A stretch of 64,000 nt of DNA from an uncultured Rickettsiella sp. (GTDB lineage Bacteria > Pseudomonadota > Gammaproteobacteria > Diplorickettsiales > Diplorickettsiaceae): positions 186,001 to 250,000 of the forward strand of contig CAMSHF010000001.1 of the NCBI GenBank assembly GCA_947058615.1. The letters are read 5' to 3'. The translations under genes and the position numbers were made by a program. The notes below the pieces were generated by a model. The model saw only the letters and a program-made list of their open reading frames with translations. It was not told the origin of the DNA and did not search any database. Below, piece by piece: positions 34,889 to 45,259 of the stretch; the first letter of the stretch is position 1; the number at the start of each line of letters is the position of its first letter.

Positions 34889-37162
34889 ATGTTGAAAATA
34901 CTCCGTCGTATTGTCCTAGAGATTAGCACAGCGCAAAGTTTTAAAGAGGCTTTGCAAACATTAGTAAGACGAATTCGTGAAGCGTTGAATACACAATCCT
35001 GTACGGTTTTTTTACTTGATACCGAAAAAAATTATGTTTTGCTTGCAACTGAAGGGCTAAATCCTAATTGCGTAGGAAAAGTACGTTTTAGTTTTGAGCA
35101 AGGCTTAGTCGGCTTAGTTGGCAAAAGCGGAGAATTAATTAATATAGAAAATGCACCTGAACATCCTGCTTTTTTATATATTGCTGATATCGGTGAAGAG
35201 CGTTATAAGGCTTTTCTGGGCGTACCTATTATTCATAATCGTGCTCTATTGGGCGTGTTAGTAGTTCAACAAGAAGAACAGCGTTGCTTTGATGAAACTG
35301 AAGAGGCTTTTTTAGTGACTATGGCTGCTCAGCTGGGGGGGGTATTAGCACACGCTGAAGCCACTGGAGAGATATTTTCCCTATTTAAAGAAAACAAAAA
35401 ACAACTACAGCAAGATATTAGTTTTCAAGGAATTGCGAGTGCGCCAGGGATTGCTATAGGACAGGTAGTTGTTGCTTATCCGTTTGCGGATTTAGAAGCA
35501 GTCCCCTATAAAAGGGCAGATGATCTGCTTACAGAAATATCTCAGTTAAAGAAAGCTTTTAAAGCAACACGAGATGATATTCATCGTTTAAAAAAACATA
35601 TGGTGTCGGTTTTACCAGAAGAAGAGCAAGCATTATTTGATGTTTATTTAGCAATTTTAAATAAAGCTAGTTTGGAAAAAGAAGTCATAACTTCCATTAA
35701 AACTTCTCATCAATGGGCACAGGCTGCTTTGCAATCGGTTATTAGTATGCATGTGCAGCAATTTGAAAAGGTTGATGATGATTATTTACGTGAAAGAGCG
35801 GCGGACTTAAGAGATCTTGGACGTCGAATATTAATGCATTTACAAAACAATCAATTTACACCACCCCCCTATCCCGAAAACACTATTCTAATTGGCGAAG
35901 AAGTGAGCCCATCCGCTTTGGCAGAGGTGCCTGAAGGTCGGTTGGCAGGGATTGTTTCTGTAAAAGGTTCGAGTCATTCTCACCTTTCTATTTTGGCTCG
36001 TTCTTTAGGAATTCCTGCAGTAACGGGTGTAGAAAATTTACCAGTAAATCAGTTAGAGTCTCAGACATTAATCATAGATGGTTCCCAAGGACGAATTATA
36101 GTAGCGCCTTCAGCTAAAGTTAAAAAAAGTTTTACAACACTGATTCAACAACAAAGTGAATTTACAAATAGTTTGGAAGTCTTAAGAGAGTTACCTGCTC
36201 AAACTTTAGATGGTTATAGTATCTCTTTGTGGGTGAATACTGGTTTGATGGCGGATGCAAGTCTTTCTCTAACAGCAGGTGCAGAAGGTATAGGACTCTA
36301 CCGTACCGAGGCCCCTTTTTTAATTCGTGATTGTTTTCCTGCTGAAGATGAACAGTATGGTTTGTATCGTCAATTATTAGCGGCATTTTCGCCACGACCT
36401 GTCGTCATGCGAACACTTGATATTGGCGGAGACAAGGCTTTACCTTATTTTCCTATTAAAGAAGATAATCCATTTTTAGGCTGGCGTGGAATTCGTGTGA
36501 CGCTGGATCATCCTGAAATATTTTTAATACAAATTCGAGCGATGTTACGGGCTAATTTAGAATTAAATAATTTACGTATTATGTTACCCATGGTGAGTTG
36601 TGTTGCAGAGGCTGAGCATGCTTTACGTTTGATTGAGCAAGCTTATGAAAAAGTAGTAAGCGAAGCCCCTCTTGCTTGTAAACCTCCTATTGGAATCATG
36701 ATTGAGGTTCCCTCTGCAATTTATCAAGCGCGGGCATTAGCCGAAAAAGTTGAGTTTTTATCGGTAGGAAGCAATGATCTGACCCAATATATGTTAGCGG
36801 TCGATCGTAATAATTCACGAGTAGCCAATTTATATGATCCATTTCAACCAGCAGTTTTAAAAGCTTTAGTTCAGATTGTAGAAGCGGCTCATCAGGCAAG
36901 AAAACCGATTAGCATTTGTGGGGAAATGGCCAGCGATCCTTTAGCAATACCTTTGCTTTTAGCAATGGGATTTGATGCATTGAGTATGAATTCCTTTTCA
37001 ATTCCGCGAATAAAATCAGTTATTCGGCAAATTTATTTTAGTGAAACTAGGAATACACTAATACAAATTTTAGCAATGGACAATGCAAAGGATGTAAGAA
37101 AATATTTAAATGAGGAATTGTCAAGATTTAATTTAGATCATTTAGTCTCTGTAACAGGATAG
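34889..37162 (+). CDS. ptsP: phosphoenolpyruvate–protein phosphotransferase PtsP (EI-Ntr)
   Basis: First kinase of the nitrogen phosphotransferase system. Seen: an N-terminal GAF domain (about residues 15–160), the EI core with the phospho-histidine segment VKGSSHSHLSILARSLGIPAV, GIGLYRTE, and the C-terminal PEP-binding domain with RTLDIGGDK, MIEVPSAIYQA, GSNDLTQYMLAVDR and ICGEMASDP. Length of 757 aa is typical of PtsP with GAF. The ATG at 34889 follows TTAGG at nine bases; the GTG at 34880 adds only three residues. It is 112 bp downstream of rppH on the same strand and its 3' end is four bases before the DprE1-like gene. Confidence 0.96.
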   Translation: MLKILRRIVLEISTAQSFKEALQTLVRRIREALNTQSCTVFLLDTEKNYVLLATEGLNPNCVGKVRFSFEQGLVGLVGKSGELINIENAPEHPAFLYIADIGEERYKAFLGVPIIHNRALLGVLVVQQEEQRCFDETEEAFLVTMAAQLGGVLAHAEATGEIFSLFKENKKQLQQDISFQGIASAPGIAIGQVVVAYPFADLEAVPYKRADDLLTEISQLKKAFKATRDDIHRLKKHMVSVLPEEEQALFDVYLAILNKASLEKEVITSIKTSHQWAQAALQSVISMHVQQFEKVDDDYLRERAADLRDLGRRILMHLQNNQFTPPPYPENTILIGEEVSPSALAEVPEGRLAGIVSVKGSSHSHLSILARSLGIPAVTGVENLPVNQLESQTLIIDGSQGRIIVAPSAKVKKSFTTLIQQQSEFTNSLEVLRELPAQTLDGYSISLWVNTGLMADASLSLTAGAEGIGLYRTEAPFLIRDCFPAEDEQYGLYRQLLAAFSPRPVVMRTLDIGGDKALPYFPIKEDNPFLGWRGIRVTLDHPEIFLIQIRAMLRANLELNNLRIMLPMVSCVAEAEHALRLIEQAYEKVVSEAPLACKPPIGIMIEVPSAIYQARALAEKVEFLSVGSNDLTQYMLAVDRNNSRVANLYDPFQPAVLKALVQIVEAAHQARKPISICGEMASDPLAIPLLLAMGFDALSMNSFSIPRIKSVIRQIYFSETRNTLIQILAMDNAKDVRKYLNEELSRFNLDHLVSVTG

Positions 37163-37166
37163 CTGT

Positions 37167-38519
37167 ATGAATTGGTATGAAAAATGTCAATTTAGTTTTA
37201 ATAGTTACCCTATCATACCTCAACCAAAGCATGTATCTCGCCCTGAAAGTTATGCGGAATTGAAGCCGAGTCAAATGATTTCTATTGCACGCGGTTTAGG
37301 TGGTAGTTATGGTGATGCCGCCTTAAATGCACAAGGAGAAGTTATTTTAACAAACCGCTTAGACCGTTTTCTCGAGTTTGATGCACATAACGGTATACTT
37401 TCGGTTGAGTCAGGTGTGAGTTTGGAAAAAATATTGGAACTTATCGTTAAGCAAGGTTGGTTTTTACCTGTAATGCCTGGAACAGCCGAAGTTTCCTTAG
37501 GTGGATGTATTGCTACAGATGTGCATGGAAAGAATCACTGGTATGCCGGTTCTTTAGGGCGGCATGTTATTAGTTTACAACTTATTACGGATACAGGAGC
37601 AAGAATTAATTGTTCACCCAAGGTTTTACCAGAATTATTCTGGGCTACAGTGGGTGGTATGGGCTTAACTGGCATTATTGGTGCAGTGACATTACAATTA
37701 AAACGAATTGAAACGGCTTATATGAAAGTAAAGCACCAAGCCGCATATAACTTAAAACAAATATTAGAGGAATTGAGCCAAGAGGACGATGAGTTTGAAT
37801 ACAGCGTAGCTTGGCTAGATGTTTTAAATAAGCCGTATTCGCAGGGTGTTATTATGAAGGCAAAACATGCAAACTTACTGGAATTGCCTATTAGCAAACA
37901 AGAACACCCTTTTTCACTTACAAAGTATACAACGCTTAAGTGGCCTCCTTATTTGCTATCTTTCTCTCTTCTACACCCTCTAATCATTAGGTTATTTAAT
38001 AAAGTGTATAACTCTTTTTTAGCTAAAAAAGAGGATGCTTATTTACAGGCGTATTCTAATTATTTTTTTCCACTGGATCGGATCAAAAATTGGAATTTTT
38101 TGTATGGAAAAAAAGGTTTTATCCAATATCAATGCGTCATTCCAGCTCAATTTGCTTATTTTGTCATTAAAGATATTTTGAAAACTTTGAAACAGCATAA
38201 ACATCCAATTTATCTGGCCGTGCTAAAGCGCTTTGGACAGGAGAACTTAGCTCCATTATCATTTCCATTACCGGGATTTACTCTAGCGCTTGATATTCCT
38301 ATTTCTGGAGATAAACTATTTTCTTGTTTAGATAGTTTGGACGAAATAGTCATTCAATCGGGTGGACGAGTTTATTTAGCTAAGGATGCACGCTTAAAGC
38401 CTAAGGCATTTCGCGATATGTATAAAAGATATCCTGAATGGTTAACAGTTAAGCAATACTGGGATCCGCATAATAAATTTAGTTCTAGCTTATCCAGACG
38501 TTTAAATATAGGCTCATAA
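37167..38519 (+). CDS. DprE1-like FAD-dependent oxidoreductase
   Basis: FAD-linked oxidase (PCMH/ALO type), 450 aa. Seen: N-terminal RGLGGSYGDAALN, VSLEKILELIVKQGWFLPVMPGT, then VSLGGCIATDVHGKNHWYAGSLGRHV and TVGGMGLTGIIGAV, matching the FAD-binding pattern of decaprenylphosphoryl-ribose 2'-oxidase. The C-terminal part has LYLAKDARL (seen as RVYLAKDARLKP). In mycobacteria DprE1 with DprE2 epimerises lipid-linked ribose to arabinose. A DprE2-like SDR is at 59.6 kb. The gene begins four bases after ptsP, so it is probably cotranscribed. Role in arabinose-type sugar supply is inferred. Confidence 0.82.
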   Translation: MNWYEKCQFSFNSYPIIPQPKHVSRPESYAELKPSQMISIARGLGGSYGDAALNAQGEVILTNRLDRFLEFDAHNGILSVESGVSLEKILELIVKQGWFLPVMPGTAEVSLGGCIATDVHGKNHWYAGSLGRHVISLQLITDTGARINCSPKVLPELFWATVGGMGLTGIIGAVTLQLKRIETAYMKVKHQAAYNLKQILEELSQEDDEFEYSVAWLDVLNKPYSQGVIMKAKHANLLELPISKQEHPFSLTKYTTLKWPPYLLSFSLLHPLIIRLFNKVYNSFLAKKEDAYLQAYSNYFFPLDRIKNWNFLYGKKGFIQYQCVIPAQFAYFVIKDILKTLKQHKHPIYLAVLKRFGQENLAPLSFPLPGFTLALDIPISGDKLFSCLDSLDEIVIQSGGRVYLAKDARLKPKAFRDMYKRYPEWLTVKQYWDPHNKFSSSLSRRLNIGS

Positions 38520-38526
38520 TAAGCCG

Positions 38527-40545
38527 CTAATAAATTAAGTCTAAGCTTTTTAAAAAAGGTTGTATTTTTGGTTCGCGCCCACGAAATCTCTTAAATAATT
38601 CAATAGCATCGATTGCTCCGCCTTGTTCTAAAATACTATGTAAAAAAGCTTTTCCCGTTTCTTCGTTAAAAATCCCATCTTCTTGAAATTTAGCAAATGC
38701 ATCAGAGGCCAAAACCTCTGCCCAAAGATAGCTGTAATATCCAGCAGCATAACCACCTGAAAAAATATGCGAAAATCCATGTTGAAATCGATTGAATGGA
38801 GCTATAGGTATGATTCCAATTTTTTTACGTATTGAATCAAGTAACTTTTGAATTTGTTCATAATTTTTTGTAGAATCAAATTCTATGTGCAGGCGGAAAT
38901 CAAATAAGGACAATTCAAGTTGTCTTAACAATTGTAAACCAGCCTGGAAATTTTTTGCTTCGCGCATTTTTACAATTATTGTATCAGGCAAAGGTTTGCC
39001 CGTTTTATAATGCCTACTAATTTTATTAAGAACTGATTTTTCCCAAACAAAATATTCTAAAAATTGACTGGGTAGTTCTACAGCATCCCAAGCAACACCA
39101 TTTATGCCTGAAATAGCTGAGTAATCAATTATGGTTAACATATGCTGTAAACCATGTCCAAACTCATGAAATAAGGTTAAGACTTCTTCATGTGTTAACA
39201 AAGGAGTTTGAGTTGGATTGGTAGAATCAGAAAAATTACAGGTTAAAAAGGCAATAGGTGTTTGAATGTTACCATTGCTTAAATAGCGTCGTGACTGGTA
39301 GTCATCCATCCAAGCGCCTTCGCGTTTTTCTGGTCTTGCATAAAGATCTAAATAAAACTGACCTCGTAATTTTTGCTGACTATCTGTAATAGCAAAAAAA
39401 CGAACTTGTGGGTCCCAAACTTCAACATCTTTAACTTCTTTGATTTGCATTCCAAATAAACGTTCTATCAAGTCGAAAAGCCCAGAAAGTACTTTATTTA
39501 CAGGGAAATAACAACGTAAGGTATCGTCACAAATACCAAATTTTTTCTCTTTTAATTTTTCACGATAATATAAAATATCCCAAGCTTGTAGGGTATCAAT
39601 TTGATCTTCTGATTGAGCAAAAATAGAAAGTTCTTCCCATTCCTCTTTTGCTTTAGGACGAGTATAGTTAAGTAGCTCCTCTAAAAACTCAAGCACCTCT
39701 TCAGGATTTTTTGCCATTTTATCTGTCGCTAAACTTTTTTGGGCATAATTTTTAAAGCCCAATATTTGGCTTAGTTCGTGACGTAAACTGAGAATATTGA
39801 ACATAATTTTACTATTATCAAGGGCTAAATTATTGAGCTCTGAAGCTCGTGTAATATGAGCTTTATATATTGATTTACGTAAATTACGATTATCAGCGTA
39901 GGTGAGTATGGGAAAATAAGAGGGGTAATCGAGTGTAATTAAATAACCAGTTAGATTTTTTTCTTGCGCTGCTTTTTCTGCACTTGCAATAATATAAGTA
40001 GGAACCCCTTTTAGTTCGGATTTATTTCTAATGCATTTTGACCACTCAACAGTAGCGTCAAGTAAATTTTCCTCAAATTGATTTGATAATTGAGATAATT
40101 GCGTTTGAATTTCTTTATATCTCTTTTGTTGATTTCTAGGTAAATCAACACCTCCTAAATGAAAATCGCGCAACTCATTATGTAAACATTTTTCTTGAGC
40201 ATAATTAAATTGATAATCACTATTAGCTAGATTTTTTATGGATTGATAAAGAGCGTGATTTTGACTTAATTCTGAACTGTATGCACTTATTTTGGGAAGG
40301 CATTCATTATAAGCACGCCGTAAGCTTAAAGTTTGTTTAACGGCATATAAGTGATTGATCGGAGACCAAAAATGTTGAAGTCGATCATCCAAATCATCTA
40401 ATTTCTGTATAAAACTCCAATCGAGAGGAGTGACTTCTGTTAACAATTGAGTTAATTCAGATCGATTGCTTGCAAGTAAAGTATCTAATTCTTTGACTAT
40501 CTTTTCCGGATTAATTTCATTAAATTTAGGTAATGAAGTCTTCAT
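38527..40545 (-). CDS. prlC: oligopeptidase A (M3 family metallopeptidase)
   Basis: Zinc oligopeptidase degrading signal peptides and small peptides in the cytoplasm. Seen: the HEXXH site in LTLFHEFGHGLQHML and the downstream conserved EFVW and AVELPSQFLEYF segments. It also has GGYAAGYYSYLWAEVLASDAF near the C-terminus. Length of 672 aa is typical. It is convergent with the DprE1-like gene, eight bases apart. No signal peptide is present. Confidence 0.95.
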   Translation of the reverse strand: MKTSLPKFNEINPEKIVKELDTLLASNRSELTQLLTEVTPLDWSFIQKLDDLDDRLQHFWSPINHLYAVKQTLSLRRAYNECLPKISAYSSELSQNHALYQSIKNLANSDYQFNYAQEKCLHNELRDFHLGGVDLPRNQQKRYKEIQTQLSQLSNQFEENLLDATVEWSKCIRNKSELKGVPTYIIASAEKAAQEKNLTGYLITLDYPSYFPILTYADNRNLRKSIYKAHITRASELNNLALDNSKIMFNILSLRHELSQILGFKNYAQKSLATDKMAKNPEEVLEFLEELLNYTRPKAKEEWEELSIFAQSEDQIDTLQAWDILYYREKLKEKKFGICDDTLRCYFPVNKVLSGLFDLIERLFGMQIKEVKDVEVWDPQVRFFAITDSQQKLRGQFYLDLYARPEKREGAWMDDYQSRRYLSNGNIQTPIAFLTCNFSDSTNPTQTPLLTHEEVLTLFHEFGHGLQHMLTIIDYSAISGINGVAWDAVELPSQFLEYFVWEKSVLNKISRHYKTGKPLPDTIIVKMREAKNFQAGLQLLRQLELSLFDFRLHIEFDSTKNYEQIQKLLDSIRKKIGIIPIAPFNRFQHGFSHIFSGGYAAGYYSYLWAEVLASDAFAKFQEDGIFNEETGKAFLHSILEQGGAIDAIELFKRFRGREPKIQPFLKSLDLIY

Positions 40546-40677
40546 AGGATTTCCTAAGAGTTTTATATTTATCTAGACACGCTGCCCGCTTTTGACCGAT
40601 TTCTCTGCTGTGAATTTGTGTAAAATATCAGTAACATTGCGATAGTACTCAAAGTTTTCTTGAGCAATCAAGAAAGG

Positions 40678-41148
40678 TTATTTTTGTTGAAGATAAATTT
40701 TTTGGGATACTTTTATCTGTTCGAGTGTGAAGCCACGATATTGAAGATAATGCATTTGACGTAACTGTTCTTTTGGTTGATGGTTAGGTTGAAATTTTTT
40801 ATGGAGAATTTTCTGAATAGCGGTTAACCAAACTTCCTCGTCTTGGGGAAGTCGAGAAAAAATAATATCGTTACTTAAACCATATTGTTTACATTCAGTA
40901 GTGATTCGAAGAGGTCCATACCCTTGCCTTATACGTTTTTGAATAAAAGTCTCACAAAAACGTGATTCATTTAAAAATCCTTGTTGAATTAAAACATCTA
41001 AAACGGCTTCCACTGATTGAGGTAAAAATCCTTTCTGCATTAATTTTTTGCAAAGAGTGAGGCGAGTATGTTCTCGCCTCGCTAAATAGTCTAAGGCAGT
41101 TTGATGGAGGTTATTGTCAATTTCTATTGCATTAGCAGAGTTGGGCAT
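40678..41148 (-). CDS. recX: regulatory protein RecX
   Basis: RecA modulator of 156 aa. Seen: an N-terminal ALDYLARREHTRLTLCKKLMQKGF, then LNESRFCETFIQKRIRQGYGPLRI, which is the RecX tandem three-helix pattern. It lies 18 bp downstream of recA on the same strand, the standard arrangement. Its Met start is near a gap of only 18 bases, so it is probably translated from the recA transcript. RecX binds the RecA groove and limits filament extension. Confidence 0.95.
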   Translation of the reverse strand: MPNSANAIEIDNNLHQTALDYLARREHTRLTLCKKLMQKGFLPQSVEAVLDVLIQQGFLNESRFCETFIQKRIRQGYGPLRITTECKQYGLSNDIIFSRLPQDEEVWLTAIQKILHKKFQPNHQPKEQLRQMHYLQYRGFTLEQIKVSQKIYLQQK

Positions 41149-41166
41149 AAGTCAAGCGCTGATCAA

Positions 41167-42216
41167 TTATTCTAAAAGCTCTGTTTCAGTTTCTTGTATT
41201 TCAGATATCGTTTCGAACGGTTTATGAAGCATTTGTTTTCGGATTTCTGTTTCTAATTTTTGACAGATTTCAGTGCGTTCTTTCAAAAATTGTTTTACGT
41301 TCTCTTTTCCTTGCCCAATACGATCACCTTGATAGCTATACCAGGCGCCTGCTTTATCGATTAATCCGTGAGTTACACCGAGATCGATAATCTCTCCAAT
41401 ATGACAAATCCCTTGATTATAAAGAATTTCAAATTCAACTTGTCTAAATGGAGGAGCAACTTTATTTTTTACTACTTTGACGCGTGTTTCATTTCCAATG
41501 ACTTCATCACCCTTTTTAATCGAACCTGTGCGTCGAATGTCAAGACGTACCGAAGCATAGAATTTTAGTGCATTTCCACCCGTTGTGGTTTCAGGATTGC
41601 CAAACATAACGCCAATTTTCATACGGATTTGATTAATAAAAATGACGAGAGTATTTGAGCGCTTAATATTTCCTGCAAGTTTACGTAAAGCTTGTGACAT
41701 TAAACGTGCTTGTAAGCCCATATGGGAATCACCCATTTCCCCTTCTATTTCAGCTCGGGGAGTCAATGCCGCTACAGAATCGACTACAATGATATCGACT
41801 GCATTGGAGCGGACTAACATATCGACAATCTCTAGCGCTTGTTCTCCGGTATCGGGCTGAGAAACTAAAAGATCGGCTATTTTTACACCTAATTTAGTTG
41901 CATAAATAGGGTCAAGTGCGTGTTCTGCATCAACAAAAGCGGCGGTACCCCCTAATTTTTGACATTCAGCAATAGTTTGTAAGGTAAGCGTAGTTTTACC
42001 AGAAGATTCAGGTCCATAGATCTCGATGATCCGTCCGCGCGGTAATCCACCTATTCCTAAGGCAATGTCTAAACCTAAAGAACCCGTGGAGATAACGTCT
42101 ACAGGAACCTGACTAGAATCACCAAGGCGCATAACAGCACCTTCTCCGTGTTGTTTTTTTATCTGGCTTATTGCCATTTTAAGGGCTTTTTCTCGTACAT
42201 TACTCGCATCGGTCAT
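41167..42216 (-). CDS. recA: recombinase RecA
   Basis: Strand-exchange ATPase and LexA/UmuD coprotease. Seen: Walker [23 protein letters not shown], the Walker B LIIVVDS-type [15 protein letters not shown]1 MSQALRKL and L2 [30 protein letters not shown]. Length of 349 aa is typical. recX follows. The 225 bp upstream to hldE, divergent, should contain its promoter; I did not find a convincing LexA box (CTGT-N8-ACAG) by eye. Confidence 0.98.
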   Translation of the reverse strand: MTDASNVREKALKMAISQIKKQHGEGAVMRLGDSSQVPVDVISTGSLGLDIALGIGGLPRGRIIEIYGPESSGKTTLTLQTIAECQKLGGTAAFVDAEHALDPIYATKLGVKIADLLVSQPDTGEQALEIVDMLVRSNAVDIIVVDSVAALTPRAEIEGEMGDSHMGLQARLMSQALRKLAGNIKRSNTLVIFINQIRMKIGVMFGNPETTTGGNALKFYASVRLDIRRTGSIKKGDEVIGNETRVKVVKNKVAPPFRQVEFEILYNQGICHIGEIIDLGVTHGLIDKAGAWYSYQGDRIGQGKENVKQFLKERTEICQKLETEIRKQMLHKPFETISEIQETETELLE

Positions 42217-42441
42217 AGTAAAAATACCTTTATTAAGGAAAAAATGTGTAAAAATAGACTCTAACCAGCATTATCGCATAAACTAATCGGTCGTCTCTAT
42301 ATGCTTTTTCAAGATTTGATTGTAAATAAGTAGTTCGTTTAAGATTTAAGCAGATTTTGAGAAGCTTGAAGTAATTTATGTCAGTTTTTTGTAGAGATTA
42401 ATTATTTAAAAATGTAAGAAAAAGGTTTGATAAGAGGTCAA

Positions 42442-43884
42442 ATGAAAATACAAGTTCCTTCATTTCAATCTGTCCGCGCTTTAGTTGTAGGTGATGTGAT
42501 GTTGGATCGCTATTGGTCCGGTGATACATCAAGAATTTCTCCAGAAGCACCTGTACCCATAGTACACGTAAAAAACATTGATGAGCGTCCAGGTGGTGCA
42601 GGTAATGTTGCTTTAAATATTGCCGCGTTAGGGGCGCAGGTTGATTTACTTAGTTTTTGTGGAGACGATGAAGCGGGAGATATACTTGAGAAAAAATTAA
42701 GTCAGGCAGGAGTCAATTGTTATTTGTATAAAATACCACAATCCCCTACTGTAACTAAGCTTCGTATTCTTAGTTTGCATCAGCAATTGATACGATTGGA
42801 TTTTGAAGAAATTTCTTATCAATTTAAATATACTTATCTAAAACAATTATTTGAGCAGAAAGTAATCTCTTGCGATGTCGTCATACTTTCAGATTATGCT
42901 AAAGGAAGTTTGGCTAAGGCTCAGGATCTCATTCAATTAGCGCGAAAGGCGGGTAAACCAATATTCGTAGACCCTAAGAATAACGATTTTAATATCTACA
43001 AAGGAGCGACCGTGTTAACCCCTAATCGGCGAGAATTTGAAGGAGTTGTTGGTAAATGCGATAGTGAACAGTCTTTGTTAAAGAAAGGGAGACACCTTTT
43101 AAAAGCATATAATTTTGAAGCGATACTCGTGACGCGTGGTGAACAAGGGATGACGTTAATTCAAAAGAATAAATCTGAGGTTTCTTTATCCACTTTTGCA
43201 AAGCAAGTTTACGATGTGACAGGTGCAGGTGATACAGCGATTGCTTGTTTGGCATTAACTTATGCTAAGCAGGTCGATTTAATTCAATCAGCGCAACTTG
43301 CTAATGTTGCAGCAAGTATAGTTGTTGGGAAATTAGGGGCGGCTACAGTCAACCCTGCGGAATTAAGACGAGCGGTTCAAATTCAGCCGTTTTCATTTCA
43401 TAGAGGTATTTTGACGGAAGAGGAACTTAAAATCGTTGTAAGAGACGCGAAAGCACACAATGAGAAAATAGTCATGACAGGAGGTTGTTTCGATATTTTA
43501 CATGCCGGTCATGTTAGTTATTTAGAGGAAGCAAAACGTTTAGGTGACCGACTCATAGTAGCAGTTAATGATGATAATTCTGTTTCAAAATTAAAAGGTT
43601 CAGGAAGACCTGTTAACAATTTAGCTAATCGAATGGCTGTATTAGCAGGATTAAGTGGAGTGGATTGGGTGGTGCCCTTTAATGAAACAACTCCAGAGCG
43701 TCTTATTAAATTGATATTACCCGATGTGTGGGTAAAAGGGAGTGATTATCAGATGCATGATCTTTCCGAAGCAAAAGCAATTCAGGAATACGGTGGTCAG
43801 GTTAAATTTGTTAATTTTGTAGAGGGGTGCTCCACTAGTATGATAATTTCTAAAATTCAAGAACAAGAAAAGGAAACTTCATGA
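42442..43884 (+). CDS. hldE: bifunctional heptose-7-phosphate kinase/ADP-heptose synthase HldE
   Basis: Makes ADP-D-glycero-manno-heptose for the LPS core. The N-terminal PfkB kinase domain (residues about 10–315) has DVMLDRYW, RPGGAGNVALNIAALG and the catalytic VTGAGDTAIACLAL. The C-terminal cytidylyltransferase-like domain (about 345–480) has MTGGCFDILHAGHVSYLEEA and the VNDDNSV segment. Length of 480 aa is normal. ATG at 42442 follows AAGAGG at 42432–42437, so I prefer it to an upstream TTG. hldD overlaps the stop (ATGA), indicating coupling. Confidence 0.97.
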   Translation: MKIQVPSFQSVRALVVGDVMLDRYWSGDTSRISPEAPVPIVHVKNIDERPGGAGNVALNIAALGAQVDLLSFCGDDEAGDILEKKLSQAGVNCYLYKIPQSPTVTKLRILSLHQQLIRLDFEEISYQFKYTYLKQLFEQKVISCDVVILSDYAKGSLAKAQDLIQLARKAGKPIFVDPKNNDFNIYKGATVLTPNRREFEGVVGKCDSEQSLLKKGRHLLKAYNFEAILVTRGEQGMTLIQKNKSEVSLSTFAKQVYDVTGAGDTAIACLALTYAKQVDLIQSAQLANVAASIVVGKLGAATVNPAELRRAVQIQPFSFHRGILTEEELKIVVRDAKAHNEKIVMTGGCFDILHAGHVSYLEEAKRLGDRLIVAVNDDNSVSKLKGSGRPVNNLANRMAVLAGLSGVDWVVPFNETTPERLIKLILPDVWVKGSDYQMHDLSEAKAIQEYGGQVKFVNFVEGCSTSMIISKIQEQEKETS

Positions 43885-44834
43885 TTGTGGTAACAGGCGG
43901 AGCAGGTTTTATTGGTAGCAATTTAGTTCAACAGCTTAACAGTGTTTATCCTAGTATGCCGATTATAGTTGTTGACGATCTAACAGATGGAGCTAAGTTC
44001 AGAAATATTGTGGATTGTTCGATTGCTGATTATTTAGATAAAAATGAATTTTTAGATAAACTTAAAAAAAATAAGCCTTTTCCTAATCTAAAGGCTATTT
44101 TTCATCAAGGTGCTTGTGCTAAGACGACAGAATGGGATGGGCAATATATGATGAATAATAATTATGAATATTCTAAAATACTATTACATTACTGTCTGAT
44201 TTGGAAGATTCCTTTCATTTATGCTTCAAGTGCTGCTGTTTACGGTCTAGGAACTGTTTTTAAAGAAGAAATAATATATGAAAAACCAGTAAATGTATAC
44301 GCTTATTCTAAATATTTATTTGATCAATATGTAAGAAGTATTTTTAACAAAATAGAAAGTCAGGTAGTAGGTTTACGTTATTTTAACGTTTATGGTCCTA
44401 AAGAGGGCCATAAAGGTAATATGGCGAGTGTAATACTACATGCAGATAAACAGCTTAAAAACACAGGCATTATCAATTTATTTGAAGGAACGGATGGTTA
44501 TGCTAACGGTGAACAAGTTAGAGATTTTGTCCATGTAGATGATGTGGTTGATGTTAATCTATGGTTGTTCAAATCAAGAAAAAGTGGAATTTACAATGTA
44601 GGAACAGGTAAGAGTGAGAGTTTTAATACGCTTGCTCAAGCAGTTATTGATTTTTACGCGCATGGAAAAATCCATTATATTCCATTTCCAGAGCATTTGC
44701 GAACGTGTTACCAGAATTTTACTCAAGCAGATATTTCCAAATTGCGTGATGTGGGCTATCGGGGAACCTTTCGCAACTTGGTTAATGGGGTGAAAGATTA
44801 TTTATCTATTATCCATAAAAATATTACCGTTTAA
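43881..44834 (+). CDS. hldD: ADP-L-glycero-D-manno-heptose 6-epimerase HldD
   Basis: SDR epimerase that inverts C6 of ADP-D,D-heptose to the L,D form used by WaaF. Seen: NAD-binding GGAGFIGSN at the N-terminus, ASSAAVYG, the catalytic YAYSKYLFDQ (Tyr/Lys) and the C-terminal YNVGTGKSESFN. Length of 317 aa is typical. It starts within the hldE stop codon. Together with hldE and waaF it accounts for the heptose part of the core. Confidence 0.97.
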   Translation: MIVVTGGAGFIGSNLVQQLNSVYPSMPIIVVDDLTDGAKFRNIVDCSIADYLDKNEFLDKLKKNKPFPNLKAIFHQGACAKTTEWDGQYMMNNNYEYSKILLHYCLIWKIPFIYASSAAVYGLGTVFKEEIIYEKPVNVYAYSKYLFDQYVRSIFNKIESQVVGLRYFNVYGPKEGHKGNMASVILHADKQLKNTGIINLFEGTDGYANGEQVRDFVHVDDVVDVNLWLFKSRKSGIYNVGTGKSESFNTLAQAVIDFYAHGKIHYIPFPEHLRTCYQNFTQADISKLRDVGYRGTFRNLVNGVKDYLSIIHKNITV

Positions 44835-44908
44835 TAGGTTGTTTCATTTATTTTTTAGCCATAAAATAAAGATTCCAATAGAAAAATTTTAAAAAGGAGT
44901 TTTGTTTT

Positions 44909-45247
44909 ATGGATATTTATTCTTCTGTATTTGCCACTTTCTTTGCATCAATTATAGCGGCTCCGGCTTTAGCAACAAGTAACCCTTTTATTCATCCTGT
45001 TAATCCAAGCTTAATTTCTTCTCCGGAAAAAACAATAGCTAATCCAGTTTCTGCGCGTGTTAATATTAACATAGCTGATGAAGAAACCTTGGTGGCAGAA
45101 CTGAAAGGGATTGGCATAAAACGCGCGAAGGCAATTCTTACTTATCGCGATGAACATGGACCTTTTAAATCGATCGATGATTTAATGAAAGTTAAAGGGA
45201 TAAGTAAAAAGATAGTGGATAAAAATCGTGAAAAAATAATGGTTTAA
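44909..45247 (+). CDS. ComEA-family helix-hairpin-helix protein
   Basis: Exported protein of 112 aa. Seen: an N-terminal hydrophobic stretch consistent with a signal peptide or anchor (about residues 5–22), a low-complexity linker, and a C-terminal HhH domain from about residue 50: VNINIADEETLVAELKGIGIKRAKAILTYRDEHGPFKSIDDLMKVKGI. ComEA proteins bind incoming DNA in the periplasm during natural transformation. A GGAG site precedes the ATG. It sits next to the hldE–hldD pair, 74 bp downstream. Its role is inferred from family; other members occur without competence. Confidence 0.88.
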   Translation: MDIYSSVFATFFASIIAAPALATSNPFIHPVNPSLISSPEKTIANPVSARVNINIADEETLVAELKGIGIKRAKAILTYRDEHGPFKSIDDLMKVKGISKKIVDKNREKIMV

Positions 45248-45259
45248 TAGAAATTTAGT

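Noticed and set aside
42217-42441. LexA box upstream of recA
   Set aside because: No CTGT-N8-ACAG-like match was found by eye, so no site is claimed.
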